NCBI GenBank assembly: GCA_036003045.1
Contig: DASYSS010000104.1
Span: forward strand, 1 to 64,000
DNA length: 64,000 nt
Reading direction: 5' to 3'
Source: Gemmatimonadaceae bacterium
Lineage (GTDB): Bacteria > Gemmatimonadota > Gemmatimonadetes > Gemmatimonadales > Gemmatimonadaceae
The translations under genes were made by a program, and so were the position numbers. This document shows, one piece after another, positions 51,611 through 59,920 of this stretch (positions are counted from its first letter, which is position 1; the number at the start of each line of letters is the position of its first letter). Below the pieces are notes generated by a model. It was given only the letters and a program-made list of their open reading frames with translations, did no database searches and had not been told where the DNA came from.

Positions 51611-52937
51611 GGCCGTGCGACTCCGCGGCGTCCAATTCGGCGAGCGTCCGGCGAAACGCGCCGAGTCCCGCGGCGAACAACAGGATCGCGATGGTCATTC
51701 CAGCGACGTTGACGATGGCCAGCGATCGGCCGACCGCCAGCGGGTCGTGGAACACATAGTCGTTCAACCATCCGACCGAGCTCGGACCGAGCGAGCGCGC
51801 GATCAGCGCGACGAGCAGCACGTAGAACGCGACGCCTTGCGTTCGCAGATGCCGAGGAACGATTTCGGCCGCTGACGCCGACGCCGCGCCCCACGGCATC
51901 GCCGCGAACAAGTTGACGACGGCGAGCCACCAGCCGGCCGCCATCCCCGTCGGCGCGAGCGGGAACGCGGTCGCCGCGACGAGCATTCCCGCGGCGCCGA
52001 TCATGCCGACACGCAGCGGGGCGTCCGTCTTTCCCGCTCGCACGAGACGATTCGCGATCCAGCCGCCGACGAGAACGCCGATCGGCCCGATGAAGATCGT
52101 GAGCAGTCCCTGAAGCCGCCCCGCCTGCGCCTCGTTCCAATTGAAGCGACGAAGAAAGACGGCGGGAATCCAGACCACGAGCGAAAAGTTCACGCTCGAC
52201 GACATCGCGAAGCCGACGCCCTGCGTGAAAAACGTGCGGCGATGTTTGCCGACGTGGGCCATCAGCGCGCCGAACGAACCGGAAGGCTGCTCGCCGTCGC
52301 GCGGCCGACGAGGCTCGCGGACGGTCAGCAACAACAGCGCGATGAGAAGCCCGGGAAGTCCTACGGCAAGAAAGACGAGCTGCCACGCGTGGATGCTGCC
52401 AAGAATCGGAACATCGACTGTAGCCGCGTTGGCCGTCGCTCCTACCATGTACCCGCCGATGGCGTAGCCCGCGCCCGAGCCGATGAAGATTCCCAAGCTG
52501 AGAACACTCATCGCGCCGGCGAACTTGTCGCGTGGGAAATAGTCCGCGAGGAGCGACGCGGCGGGAGCGTTGAGCGTGGCTTCGCCCACACCCACGCCCA
52601 TGCGCAACACGAACAGTTGCCCGAAGGTTCTGGCTCCGGCGCACAGCGACGTGAACAAGCTCCAGAGTGTCGCGCCGCCGACCATCACGTTTCGGCGGCT
52701 CGTACGATCGGCGAGGCGCGCGATCGGCAAGCCGAGCACGGCGAAGAACAGCGCGAAGGCAACCCCGCCGAGGTAGCCGAACTGCGAGTCGGTCAGGTGA
52801 AAATCGCGCTCGAGCGGGCGAATGAGCAGACTGAGAATCTGCTGGTCGATGTTCCCGCTGACGCTGAACAACGTCAGCACGGCGACCACGTACCACGGAT
52901 ACCATCCGCCGCGCCCACGCGCGCTCGAGTCGTGCAT
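51570..52937 (-). CDS. MFS transporter (Spinster-like)
   Basis: A 455-residue membrane protein with about 12 helices. Loop 2-3 carries ARLADRTSRRNVMVGGATLW and the helix-4 region FVLRMGVGVGEATLNAPAAS, the R-x-G-x-G-E-A pattern of Spinster-type and related major facilitators; the start WYPWYVVAVLTLFSVSGNID with a QQILSLLIRPLERDFHLTD loop agrees. Substrate unknown; relatives move lipids such as sphingosine-1-phosphate or organic acids. It overlaps the DinB gene end by 41 bases (tail to tail). Confidence 0.85.
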   Translation of the reverse strand: MHDSSARGRGGWYPWYVVAVLTLFSVSGNIDQQILSLLIRPLERDFHLTDSQFGYLGGVAFALFFAVLGLPIARLADRTSRRNVMVGGATLWSLFTSLCAGARTFGQLFVLRMGVGVGEATLNAPAASLLADYFPRDKFAGAMSVLSLGIFIGSGAGYAIGGYMVGATANAATVDVPILGSIHAWQLVFLAVGLPGLLIALLLLTVREPRRPRDGEQPSGSFGALMAHVGKHRRTFFTQGVGFAMSSSVNFSLVVWIPAVFLRRFNWNEAQAGRLQGLLTIFIGPIGVLVGGWIANRLVRAGKTDAPLRVGMIGAAGMLVAATAFPLAPTGMAAGWWLAVVNLFAAMPWGAASASAAEIVPRHLRTQGVAFYVLLVALIARSLGPSSVGWLNDYVFHDPLAVGRSLAIVNVAGMTIAILLFAAGLGAFRRTLAELDAAESHGLSQTPRATAAARG

Positions 52938-53039
52938 GACAAGAAGATAGCCGCGCTCGGCTGCCGGTCATCGTCCTCGGCCGCGTGGCGCGATGTCCGG
53001 GTTTGCTCCAGTTTGTCGTCGTCACCAACGGAGCGATCG

Positions 53040-54053
53040 ATGCGCGGTCCACGGACGTTGATTGCAACAGCCGCCTCGGCGCTGGCGCTCACCACCGCGT
53101 GCGGGCATTGGTCGTGGACCCCTCCGTCGGCGTCTCCCCGCACGACGATCCCGAACGGCACGATCCGCCAGGATCTATTCGTCTCGCCCGCGCTCGGCGT
53201 CGCGAAGCGACTCGTCGTGTACTTGCCGCCGTCGTACGCGAAAGACACGTCGGTGCGATACCCGGTCGCCTACTACCTGCACGGACTCTCTGGAGCCGAA
53301 TCCGACTGGGTGGCGAAAGGCGGGATCGACGCGGCAGCCGACTCGCTGTTCAACCGCGGCACGCCCGAGATGATCATCGTGATGCCGGACGGCGACGACG
53401 GTTGGTACACGACGTGGACGAACCAACTCGACTATCGGGCATGCGCCGACACCGTGCACGCCGAGGCGCCGCTCTCGTTCTGCGTGAATCACCAGCGCTA
53501 CGACGACTACATCGCGCATGACGTCGTGCGCTATGTCGATTCGCACTACCGCACGCAGGCCGACCGCGCGCACCGAGGCATCGGTGGATTGAGCATGGGC
53601 GGCTACGGAGCGTTGAGCATCGCGCTGCACTACCCGGACGTGTTCAGCGCGGCCGCGAGCCATTCCGGTGTCGTGTCGCCGCTGTATGTCGGGCCGCATC
53701 CGTTCGTCGCACCGCCGCAGTACGCGACCGAAGCGGACATACTGCTTCCCGCGGCCGCCGTCTATTGGTCGCGGTACAAGACGTACTGGGGTACGGACCT
53801 CGCGCGCTGGCGCACGGCCGATCCCGCGCGTTCCGCCGAAACACTCCAGCGCCGGCAAGGGCGCATGCCGTCGATGTTCATCGATTGCGGAACCGAAGAC
53901 GCGCTGATCGATCAGAACCGCGCGCTACACGACGAGCTCAATCGCCTTCGCATTCGGCACGAGTACGCCGAGTGGCCCGGCGCGCACACGTGGCGGTACT
54001 GGAACACGCATGTGAGGGAGAGTCTGGCGTGGATGGGGAGGAGAATCGGGTAA
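53040..54053 (+). CDS. lipoprotein esterase, esterase D/S-formylglutathione hydrolase-like fold
   Basis: A 337-residue exported alpha/beta hydrolase with lipobox (ALALTTACGHW). The oxyanion region is RYPVAYYLHGLSGAESDW; nucleophile serine is in GIGGLSMGGYGALSIALHYP; the acid is in FIDCGTEDALIDQNR; the histidine in WPGAHTWRYWNTHVRESL. This is the antigen 85/esterase D family (PF00756), which hydrolyses acyl esters such as feruloyl, enterobactin or formyl-glutathione esters. Anchoring outside the cytoplasm argues for an external ester substrate. ATG at 53040-53042 is chosen; the longer frame upstream overlaps the transporter gene on the other strand. Confidence 0.87.
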   Translation: MRGPRTLIATAASALALTTACGHWSWTPPSASPRTTIPNGTIRQDLFVSPALGVAKRLVVYLPPSYAKDTSVRYPVAYYLHGLSGAESDWVAKGGIDAAADSLFNRGTPEMIIVMPDGDDGWYTTWTNQLDYRACADTVHAEAPLSFCVNHQRYDDYIAHDVVRYVDSHYRTQADRAHRGIGGLSMGGYGALSIALHYPDVFSAAASHSGVVSPLYVGPHPFVAPPQYATEADILLPAAAVYWSRYKTYWGTDLARWRTADPARSAETLQRRQGRMPSMFIDCGTEDALIDQNRALHDELNRLRIRHEYAEWPGAHTWRYWNTHVRESLAWMGRRIG

Positions 54054-54163
54054 AGGGCGCTGGGCCGCTCGACGTGTGAGAGTAAGCCATTAGTCACCCG
54101 CGCCGTTCGTCGTAGCGGCCTACCGGCCTACCCGCCTCGCAGCCTACCGGTCCACCCGTCCGC

Positions 54164-54421
54164 CTAGTTCCCCGCCGCGCGAAACCCCTCGGCCGTCAAT
54201 GCGCCCATCACTCGGCTCCGCAGCGAGTCGTTCACTTTGAGGTGCGGCCGCGCCGCCGCGACGGCATCCAGAAACGCGTTGGCGAAGTCGAAGTGCGAGT
54301 GGCAATCCCGGCACACCTCGAGGTGCCGCACGATGCGTTCGCGCTCCTCTTCGGACAGGACGCCGTCGAGGTACGGCCAGAGCCGCATGACGACGAACTC
54401 ACATTCTGCGCGACTAACCAT
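54164..54421 (-). CDS. zinc-finger anti-sigma factor
   Basis: An 85-residue protein with the zf-HC2/ZAS motif: a histidine-x3-Cys-x2-Cys in RIVRHLEVCRDCHSHFDFAN, preceded by CEFVVMRLWPYLDGVLSEEE. Such ZAS proteins hold an ECF sigma factor and release it when the zinc/thiol site is oxidised. It starts inside the end of the sigma gene (8-base overlap, ATG 54419-54421), the classic sigma/anti-sigma pair order. No membrane helix is present, so it is a soluble RsrA/ChrR-type anti-sigma. Confidence 0.88.
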   Translation of the reverse strand: MVSRAECEFVVMRLWPYLDGVLSEEERERIVRHLEVCRDCHSHFDFANAFLDAVAAARPHLKVNDSLRSRVMGALTAEGFRAAGN

Positions 54422-55064
54422 GGCGACGCTCGGGAATCGGTCGAAGGGTGATCGTTTGAGACCGCTGCGACGCGTCTGACGTCTTGAAACCGGCGTCGAC
54501 CGCGTAGTCGATGAGAGATTCTTGAAGTTGGCGCCGCGCGCGATAGAGCCGCGATCGGACCGTGCCGATCGGTATGTCCAGCGCCGCCGCGACCTCCTCG
54601 TAGGTAAATCCATCGACGTCAACGAGCGTGGCGACGTCGCGGTAGTGCGGCTCGAGCGCCGCGATCGCCCGCGCGATCGCGGGGCCGAGATCGAGGCGGC
54701 CGAACATTCCGTCCAGATCGCTCGCCTTGGCGCGGTTGTGCTGGCGCACCGCGGCCAGATTCTCCAACTCCTGGTCGTCAGCCACGACAGACCTCGCGTT
54801 CCGCCGCCGCTGCTCGACGAACGCGTGCCGGCAGATCGTCGACAACCACGCTTTGCAATCGGTGCCGGGCACGAACGTGTTCCAGTGGCGGTATGCGCGA
54901 AGAAAAGTCTCTTGCACCAAATCGTCGGCGTCGGACGGATCGTCGGTGAGCGCGGCAGCGACGCGCGCGATCGTCGGCAGGAGCGGCAGCGCGATTTCCG
55001 CGAACTCGCGGTCGCGATTCGATCCGGGCGAAGCCTGTGGAACGTGCGCGTCGGCTTGATCCAT
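54414..55064 (-). CDS. ECF RNA polymerase sigma factor (SigH/RpoE-like)
   Basis: A 216-residue sigma-70 family ECF factor. Region 2: LPTIARVAAALTDDPSDADD and LVQETFLRAYRHWNTFVPGT (the D-D-L-V-Q-E-T-F core-binding helix). Region 4: LEPHYRDVATLVDVDGFTYE and EEVAAALDIPIGTVRSRLYR (helix-turn-helix). ATG at 55062-55064 is preferred to a TTG three codons upstream. The paired ZAS anti-sigma suggests an R-type oxidative or thiol-stress regulon. The nearby msrB, suf and egt genes would fit such a regulon, but no shared promoter motif could be confirmed by eye. Confidence 0.93.
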   Translation of the reverse strand: MDQADAHVPQASPGSNRDREFAEIALPLLPTIARVAAALTDDPSDADDLVQETFLRAYRHWNTFVPGTDCKAWLSTICRHAFVEQRRRNARSVVADDQELENLAAVRQHNRAKASDLDGMFGRLDLGPAIARAIAALEPHYRDVATLVDVDGFTYEEVAAALDIPIGTVRSRLYRARRQLQESLIDYAVDAGFKTSDASQRSQTITLRPIPERRHG

Positions 55065-55102
55065 TTTTCTCAAAACGAGCGACGCGGGACGAGAGTTCCC
55101 GG

Positions 55103-56017
55103 CTATCCGGCCAGCGCGACCTCGAACGCGGCCGTCGCGAGGTCCGTGATCGGCGTCGGCACGCCGTGCTCTCGGCCGAGCCGGCGAACGGTCCCCGCGA
55201 GCAAATCCAGCTCCGACGGCCCGCCCCGCTCGAGGTCGAGCAGAAAGCTCGGCTTGATCGCCGGCCCGATCGAAAAGAGCTCGTCTCGCACTTTGATCTC
55301 GTCGGCGTCGTCGAGCCTGCCGGCCGCGGCGCGGGCAACCAACGCCACCTCGTGCAGCGAGTTCGTCAGGATTCGCCGGCCGGAGTCCGTCGCGAGAACT
55401 GGACCCATCGGCTGACGCGCGAGCCCGCAGGCGATGCCCATCGGCACGATGAACGCGAACTTGCGCCAGATGTCGCCCGAGATGTCGGCGCTGAGACGCG
55501 CGTTCGATCCGCCCTTCGCGAACGCGTCTACTATTTTTGTCGCGCGCTCGCTCGATGGTTGACCGAATTCGCCGACCGTGACGCGGTCGCTCGGTCCCTT
55601 TCGATGGACGACCCCCGGTTCGGTGCGCACGAGACTCGCGTTGACGATGCCGCCGAGGATCGCCGCCTCGGGCACGCCGAGCGCGACGAGCCGTTCGGTG
55701 ACGTCGGCGCCGTTGAGCAGCGGGACCATCGTCGCGCCATTGTTCGCCGCGCCGACGAGCGTCGGGCCGACTTCGCTCAACGAATAGCTCTTCACCGCGA
55801 CGACGACGAACTCGCAGTTCGCGACCAGCGCACCGTCGTCGGACACTTCCGGGCGAACGGTGAACGATTCGTCCGGTGTCCGCACCTCGAGGCCGCGCTC
55901 GCGCATCGCGGTCAAATGCTCGCCGCGGGCCACCAGGTGAACCTGATGACCCGCGCGACTCAACGTTCCCGCGTAGTAGCTGCCGATTCCGCCCGCGCCA
56001 ACGACGCCGATATTCAC
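55103..56017 (-). CDS. panE: 2-dehydropantoate 2-reductase family protein
   Basis: A 304-residue ApbA/PanE-type enzyme, GTG start. Rossmann motif MNIGVVGAGGIGSYYAGTLS (GxGxxG), then VVVAVKSYSLSEVGPTLVG and NGADVTERLVALGVPEAAIL in the cofactor region. The C-terminal helical domain has FIVPMGIACGLARQPMGPVL and a KPSFLLDLERGGPSELDLLA stretch with the K-x-S-x(2)-x-D substrate-binding pattern. PanE reduces ketopantoate to pantoate with NADPH in CoA synthesis, but many paralogues act on other 2-keto acids, so the symbol is tentative. Adjacent to msrB with a 62-base gap. Confidence 0.82.
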   Translation of the reverse strand: MNIGVVGAGGIGSYYAGTLSRAGHQVHLVARGEHLTAMRERGLEVRTPDESFTVRPEVSDDGALVANCEFVVVAVKSYSLSEVGPTLVGAANNGATMVPLLNGADVTERLVALGVPEAAILGGIVNASLVRTEPGVVHRKGPSDRVTVGEFGQPSSERATKIVDAFAKGGSNARLSADISGDIWRKFAFIVPMGIACGLARQPMGPVLATDSGRRILTNSLHEVALVARAAAGRLDDADEIKVRDELFSIGPAIKPSFLLDLERGGPSELDLLAGTVRRLGREHGVPTPITDLATAAFEVALAG

Positions 56018-56079
56018 GTGGAAAATGAGGCGGAGTGCGGGTGCGAAGTGCGGAGACGGACCGCTACGGACGGAGTGGT

Positions 56080-56667
56080 TTACTTCTTGGCTGCGGCGGT
56101 GAACAGATGCGCGTACTCGCCGTACCCTTCTTCCGCGAGCTTGGACGCCGGGATGAAGCGCATCGACGCGGAGTTCATGCAGTAGCGCATGCCGGTCGGG
56201 CGCGGCCCGTCGTCGAAGAGATGGCCGAGGTGTGAATCGGCGTGTGCCGAGCGAACCTCGGTGCGCACCATGCCGAGCGTGCGGTCGCTCTTCGTCTTGA
56301 TGTTCTCCGGCGCGAGCGGCTTCGTGAAGCTCGGCCAGCCCGTTCCGGACTCGAATTTGTCGGTCGAGCTGAAGAGCGGCTCACCGGATACGACGTCGAC
56401 GTAGATCCCCGGCTCGTGGTTGTCCCAATAAGCATTCTGGAAAGGACGCTCGGTGGCCTCGTGCTGCGTGACCTCGTACTGCAGCGGCGTGAGCTCCTTC
56501 TTCAGGCTGTCGTCGGACGGCTTCGTGAAGTTCTTCATGGTATGGCTACCCGATTGCGCCATTTTGGTCGTTTGGGCGCCAAGAGCGCCCACCCCTGCGG
56601 TCGTCATGCTTGCGGCGGCGATCGCGATGATGCCGGCAAACCGCGCCAATTGAGTTCGTTCGAGCAT
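56080..56667 (-). CDS. msrB: secreted peptide-methionine (R)-S-oxide reductase MsrB
   Basis: A 195-residue MsrB with signal peptide ([20 protein letters not shown]). The core motifs are intact: [34 protein letters not shown] and the catalytic cysteine in [15 protein letters not shown]. The usual structural-zinc CxxC pairs are absent ([11 protein letters not shown] in place of CxxCG-type), placing it with the non-zinc MsrB subtype. It repairs oxidised methionine in exported proteins. The electron donor outside the cytoplasm is not visible; no msrA or thioredoxin-like gene is adjacent. Confidence 0.92.
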   Translation of the reverse strand: MLERTQLARFAGIIAIAAASMTTAGVGALGAQTTKMAQSGSHTMKNFTKPSDDSLKKELTPLQYEVTQHEATERPFQNAYWDNHEPGIYVDVVSGEPLFSSTDKFESGTGWPSFTKPLAPENIKTKSDRTLGMVRTEVRSAHADSHLGHLFDDGPRPTGMRYCMNSASMRFIPASKLAEEGYGEYAHLFTAAAKK

Positions 56668-56809
56668 GTCAGTCCCTTAGAAAGCGCGTGGAAGGCGTCC
56701 TTGCCTTCACCGTTCAAAACCGTTCCGCGCGGCGTTTGGTTCCACCCTCGATAAGTTACGCCGACCGGCGGCGGGCGGCATCCGGTTACAATACGCCCGT
56801 GGAACACCG

Positions 56810-57676
56810 TTGGATCTCGGGTCCTTTCGCTCACTCACCGCGGAGCTAGCCGTGGCCGTCGCTATCGATCCTGGTTTGGCCCAAACGCTCACCGATGCCC
56901 GGCTGCAGCTGCACCACGCGGCGCAGCTCGCTACGGCGACCGGCATTTCGTACCTGCCGGCGGAGCCGGACGACAGCCACACCAATCTCGAGTGGGTCGA
57001 GAGTTTGCGCGCGCTCGCCGCGCGTGTGATTCCCGCGCCCCAGCCGTTCCGAGCCCTCGTCCAACCGGCCGACCTGTCGCTCTCCGTCGCGGGCGAAGAC
57101 AATCAGATCGTCGCGTCTACGCTGCTTCACGGCCTCACGATGGACGACGCCGCCAACTGGCTCCGCGCACGCATCGCCGAACGCGGCGCCGACGGCGACC
57201 GCCTCACGCTCAAACGCCACTACGAGATTCCGCACCACGACGTCGACGACGGCGCGACGTTCGACACGAAGAACGCCGCCGCGCTCGCGCAGTTGGACGC
57301 ATGGTACTTCGCCGCGAGCAAGGCGCTCGACTACGTCCGTTCATCGACGACCGACGCCAGTGAGATTCGCTGCTGGCCGCACCACTTCGACATCGCGACG
57401 CTCATCGACCTCGGCGGCGGAAAGACGATCGGGGTCGGCATGGAGCCGGGCGACCAGTACTACGACGAGCCGTACTTCTACGTGAACATGTCGCCTTCCC
57501 CCAAGCCCGACGCGGCGACGGCCTCGCTCGGCGGCGGCGGGGCGTGGCACACGCACGAATGGGTCGGCGCCGTGCTTCCCGGATCGAGACTCGGCGAAGA
57601 GCCCAAGGAGCAGGTGCACGCCTTCTTGGACTCTGCGATCTTGGCGGCGAGGGCCATTCAACGCGCAAACGCTTAG
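56810..57676 (+). CDS. DUF5996-like hypothetical protein
   Basis: A 288-residue protein without signal peptide; start TTG 56810 (or GTG 56852), with no clear ribosome site. The C-terminal half shows EIRCWPHHFDIATLIDLGGG, then VGMEPGDQYYDEPYFYVNMS. A WPHHFD motif followed by EPYFY is what I recall of DUF5996-type proteins. The GGGAWHTHEWVGAVLPGSRL segment and C-terminal amphipathic helix are also typical. The histidine-rich sites suggest metal binding, but no reaction is known. It converges on the Rieske/flavodoxin gene. Confidence 0.65.
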   Translation: MDLGSFRSLTAELAVAVAIDPGLAQTLTDARLQLHHAAQLATATGISYLPAEPDDSHTNLEWVESLRALAARVIPAPQPFRALVQPADLSLSVAGEDNQIVASTLLHGLTMDDAANWLRARIAERGADGDRLTLKRHYEIPHHDVDDGATFDTKNAAALAQLDAWYFAASKALDYVRSSTTDASEIRCWPHHFDIATLIDLGGGKTIGVGMEPGDQYYDEPYFYVNMSPSPKPDAATASLGGGGAWHTHEWVGAVLPGSRLGEEPKEQVHAFLDSAILAARAIQRANA

Positions 57677-57779
57677 CGCGTCTTCGACCGCTGTAAGACA
57701 AGACAACAAAATCTGCGGGATCGTTTTTCCTTGCTGTTGCGGTCGCTGTTTCCGGACTCGCCTGGGCGAGTGTCGACGC

Positions 57780-58949
57780 TTAGTGCTCCACCACCGCCGG
57801 CTCGCCTTGATCGACTCCAAGCTCGGCTTTCACCATCGCGTGCGCCTTCCGGCCTCCGCGAGCCGTCGTGTGCGGCGCCTCTTCGTGATCCAGGAGCAGC
57901 TGCGCCATGTCAACCGCGCGCGCGACGAGACTGCGAGCACCTTCGCGCAGCTCGGGACTCATCATCACCGCGCGCGTGTTGTTCTCCATGTCCTCGGCCG
58001 ACCAGCCGCGTGAGTGCGCGATGTACGGAAACTGCGAGAAATGACAGCCGACTTCGGCGAAGAAGCCGAGCATCTGGCCGGCCACGGCTTGCACGTTGTC
58101 CTGGCCGCCCGTGATGATGAACGACGCCACCTTGTTTCTCAGCAGCACGCGGTTCGCGATCGTGACTTGGTTCTGCACGCAGTTCATCCGCTCGACCATG
58201 CGGTAGTAGAGCGAGCTCGCGTTGCCCCAGCGGATGGGCGTCGCGACGACGATCGCGTCGGCCCAGTGGACGATCGCCTCGTAAACGACCTCCATCTGGT
58301 CCTGCGGGTCCATCTGCGTGATCGAGCAGGGCCACGTGCAGGCGTGAGCGCTCTTCGAGTAGTAGCCCTCGCACGGCCGAAAGCGCAGACCGGCCAGGTG
58401 AATCGTCTGCGTGTCGACGTCGAGCTCCGTCGCGGCGTGGTGCATCGCTTCGGCCAGGAGGTCATCGGACGTCGAGTAGCGCGGATTCTGCACGTCCATG
58501 TTCGTCGTCGAGATGCCGAGCACGCGCACGCGTCCCGGCGCGCGCTGGATGCGTCGCGCCACCGGATGCGGCGGATGTGACCCGCGCGTCCGCTTCGTGA
58601 CCGGCGTTTGCGACACCATCACGCGCCCGTTCTCGACCTTCACGTCGTACGACGGGACGGCGTCGATCTCGAACCCCGGCTCGCCGAGTCCCGTCTTGAA
58701 GTGGTACTTCCAATTGTGCCACGGGCAGGTGACGTACTCGCCGTCGATCCGCCCCTCGGCGAGTGGACCGCCCGCGTGATTGCAGACGCCGGAGAGCGCG
58801 CCGAACGCGCCGGCGACGTGGGTGATCGCGACCTTGAGATTGTTGACCGTTACGCCGGTGAGTGAGCGCTCGGACAGATCGGCCGTCGAGCCGACGTCGA
58901 CCCAGTTGCGGCTGGTCTCCCCGCCGCCCGACGGCGCGTCGTCGCTCAC
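57780..58949 (-). CDS. Rieske [2Fe-2S] domain fused to flavodoxin/NADPH-FMN reductase-like domain
   Basis: A 389-residue cytoplasmic protein. GTG 58947-58949 overlaps the egtD stop (GTGA), so it is coupled to egtD; the long open frame upstream is only the shadow of egtD and egtB. Residues of about 15-115 are a Rieske domain: C56 and H58 in GVCNHAGGPLAEG, C75 and H78 in YVTCPWHNWKYHF. From about 141 follows an NADPH-dependent FMN reductase/flavodoxin fold (VRVLGISTTNMDV; ADAIVVATPIRWGNASSLYY), with an unusual cysteine-rich insertion near CEGYYSKSAHACTWPCSI. Electron flow NADPH to FMN to Rieske to an acceptor is likely. Third gene of egtB-egtD-x, so a redox step in ergothioneine synthesis or use is a reasonable guess; unproven. 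Confidence 0.88.
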   Translation of the reverse strand: MSDDAPSGGGETSRNWVDVGSTADLSERSLTGVTVNNLKVAITHVAGAFGALSGVCNHAGGPLAEGRIDGEYVTCPWHNWKYHFKTGLGEPGFEIDAVPSYDVKVENGRVMVSQTPVTKRTRGSHPPHPVARRIQRAPGRVRVLGISTTNMDVQNPRYSTSDDLLAEAMHHAATELDVDTQTIHLAGLRFRPCEGYYSKSAHACTWPCSITQMDPQDQMEVVYEAIVHWADAIVVATPIRWGNASSLYYRMVERMNCVQNQVTIANRVLLRNKVASFIITGGQDNVQAVAGQMLGFFAEVGCHFSQFPYIAHSRGWSAEDMENNTRAVMMSPELREGARSLVARAVDMAQLLLDHEEAPHTTARGGRKAHAMVKAELGVDQGEPAVVEH

Positions 58950-59920
58950 GATGCCGCGGTCAGCGCGCCGACCCAGAACAGCTCGTTGGCGTCGGTCCAG
59001 AGACGGTCGACGCGGAACCCCGCCGCGCTGGCGACCGTCGCCAGCTGGTCCTCGTCGTACTTGTACGACGACTCCGTCCAGATCGTCTCGCCGCGCACGA
59101 AGTCGAACGTGTTGCCGGCGACGCGCACCGATTGGTCGCGTGTGCTCTCGAGGTGCATCTCGATCCGGCTCGCGTCGTCGTTGAAGAATGCGACGTGCCT
59201 GAAGCTCGACAGATCGAAGTCGGCGCCGAGCTCGCGGTTGATGCGGCGCAGCATGTTGCGGTTGAACGCCGCGGTCACGCCTTGCGGATCGTCGTACGCG
59301 GCGTGCAGCACCGCGGCGTCCTTCCGACGGTCGACGCCCAGCACGAGTGCTCCGCCGGCTCCCACCGTGCGACGAATGCGCGTGAGAAACGCAGCCGCTT
59401 CGGCCGGGTGGAAGTTTCCGATCGTCGAGCCGGGGAAGAAAGCGGCGCGCCGCGAGTGCGCCGGCAGATTCGGCAGTGGAAGGAGGCGCGTGTAGTCGCC
59501 GCAGATGGGTCTCACGGCCAGCGTCGGATAGTCCGCCTCGAGCTCCGCCGCGACCCGCGCGAGCTGCTCGCGCGAAATGTCGATCGGCACGTACGCCGCG
59601 GGAGCACGCAGCGCGTCGAGAAGGAAACGGACCTTCGTCGCGGCGCCGCTGCCATACTCGATCAGCGCCACGTTCGCGCCGATGAACTCGGCGATCTCGC
59701 CCGCGCGCTCTCGAAGGATCGAGAATTCGCTGCGCGTGAGGTAGTACTCGTCGAGCGTGCAGATGCGCTCGAACAGCCGCGCACCGACGTCGTCGTAGAA
59801 GAGCTTCGGCGGCAGAGTCTTCTGCGTTCCGCCGAGGCCATGCAGAACGTCGGCGAGGATCTCCCCCCGCTCGGTGTGCGCGGCGCGCGACGCCCGCTGC
59901 GGATGCATCGATGCGCTCAT
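58946..59920 (-). CDS. egtD: L-histidine N-alpha-methyltransferase EgtD
   Basis: A 324-residue SAM enzyme converting histidine to hercynine (three methylations), the first step of ergothioneine synthesis. The ATG at 59918-59920 overlaps the egtB stop (ATGA). Family motifs: PPKLFYDDVGARLFERICTL, EYYLTRSEFSILRERAGEIA, ALIEYGSGAATKVRFLLDAL (SAM site), YVPIDISREQLARVAAEL, FFPGSTIGNFHPAEAAAFL, and GGALVLGVDRRKDAAVLHAA. Length and motif order match EgtD (DUF2260/Methyltransf_33). It lies between egtB and the Rieske/flavodoxin fusion. Confidence 0.96.
   Translation of the reverse strand: MSASMHPQRASRAAHTERGEILADVLHGLGGTQKTLPPKLFYDDVGARLFERICTLDEYYLTRSEFSILRERAGEIAEFIGANVALIEYGSGAATKVRFLLDALRAPAAYVPIDISREQLARVAAELEADYPTLAVRPICGDYTRLLPLPNLPAHSRRAAFFPGSTIGNFHPAEAAAFLTRIRRTVGAGGALVLGVDRRKDAAVLHAAYDDPQGVTAAFNRNMLRRINRELGADFDLSSFRHVAFFNDDASRIEMHLESTRDQSVRVAGNTFDFVRGETIWTESSYKYDEDQLATVASAAGFRVDRLWTDANELFWVGALTAAS

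Noticed and set aside
54060-54163. Third octamer array as a separate repeat feature
   Set aside because: Only one clear GTCCACCC unit followed by a degenerate GTCCGCC is present among CTACCGG-type sequence; too degenerate to list.
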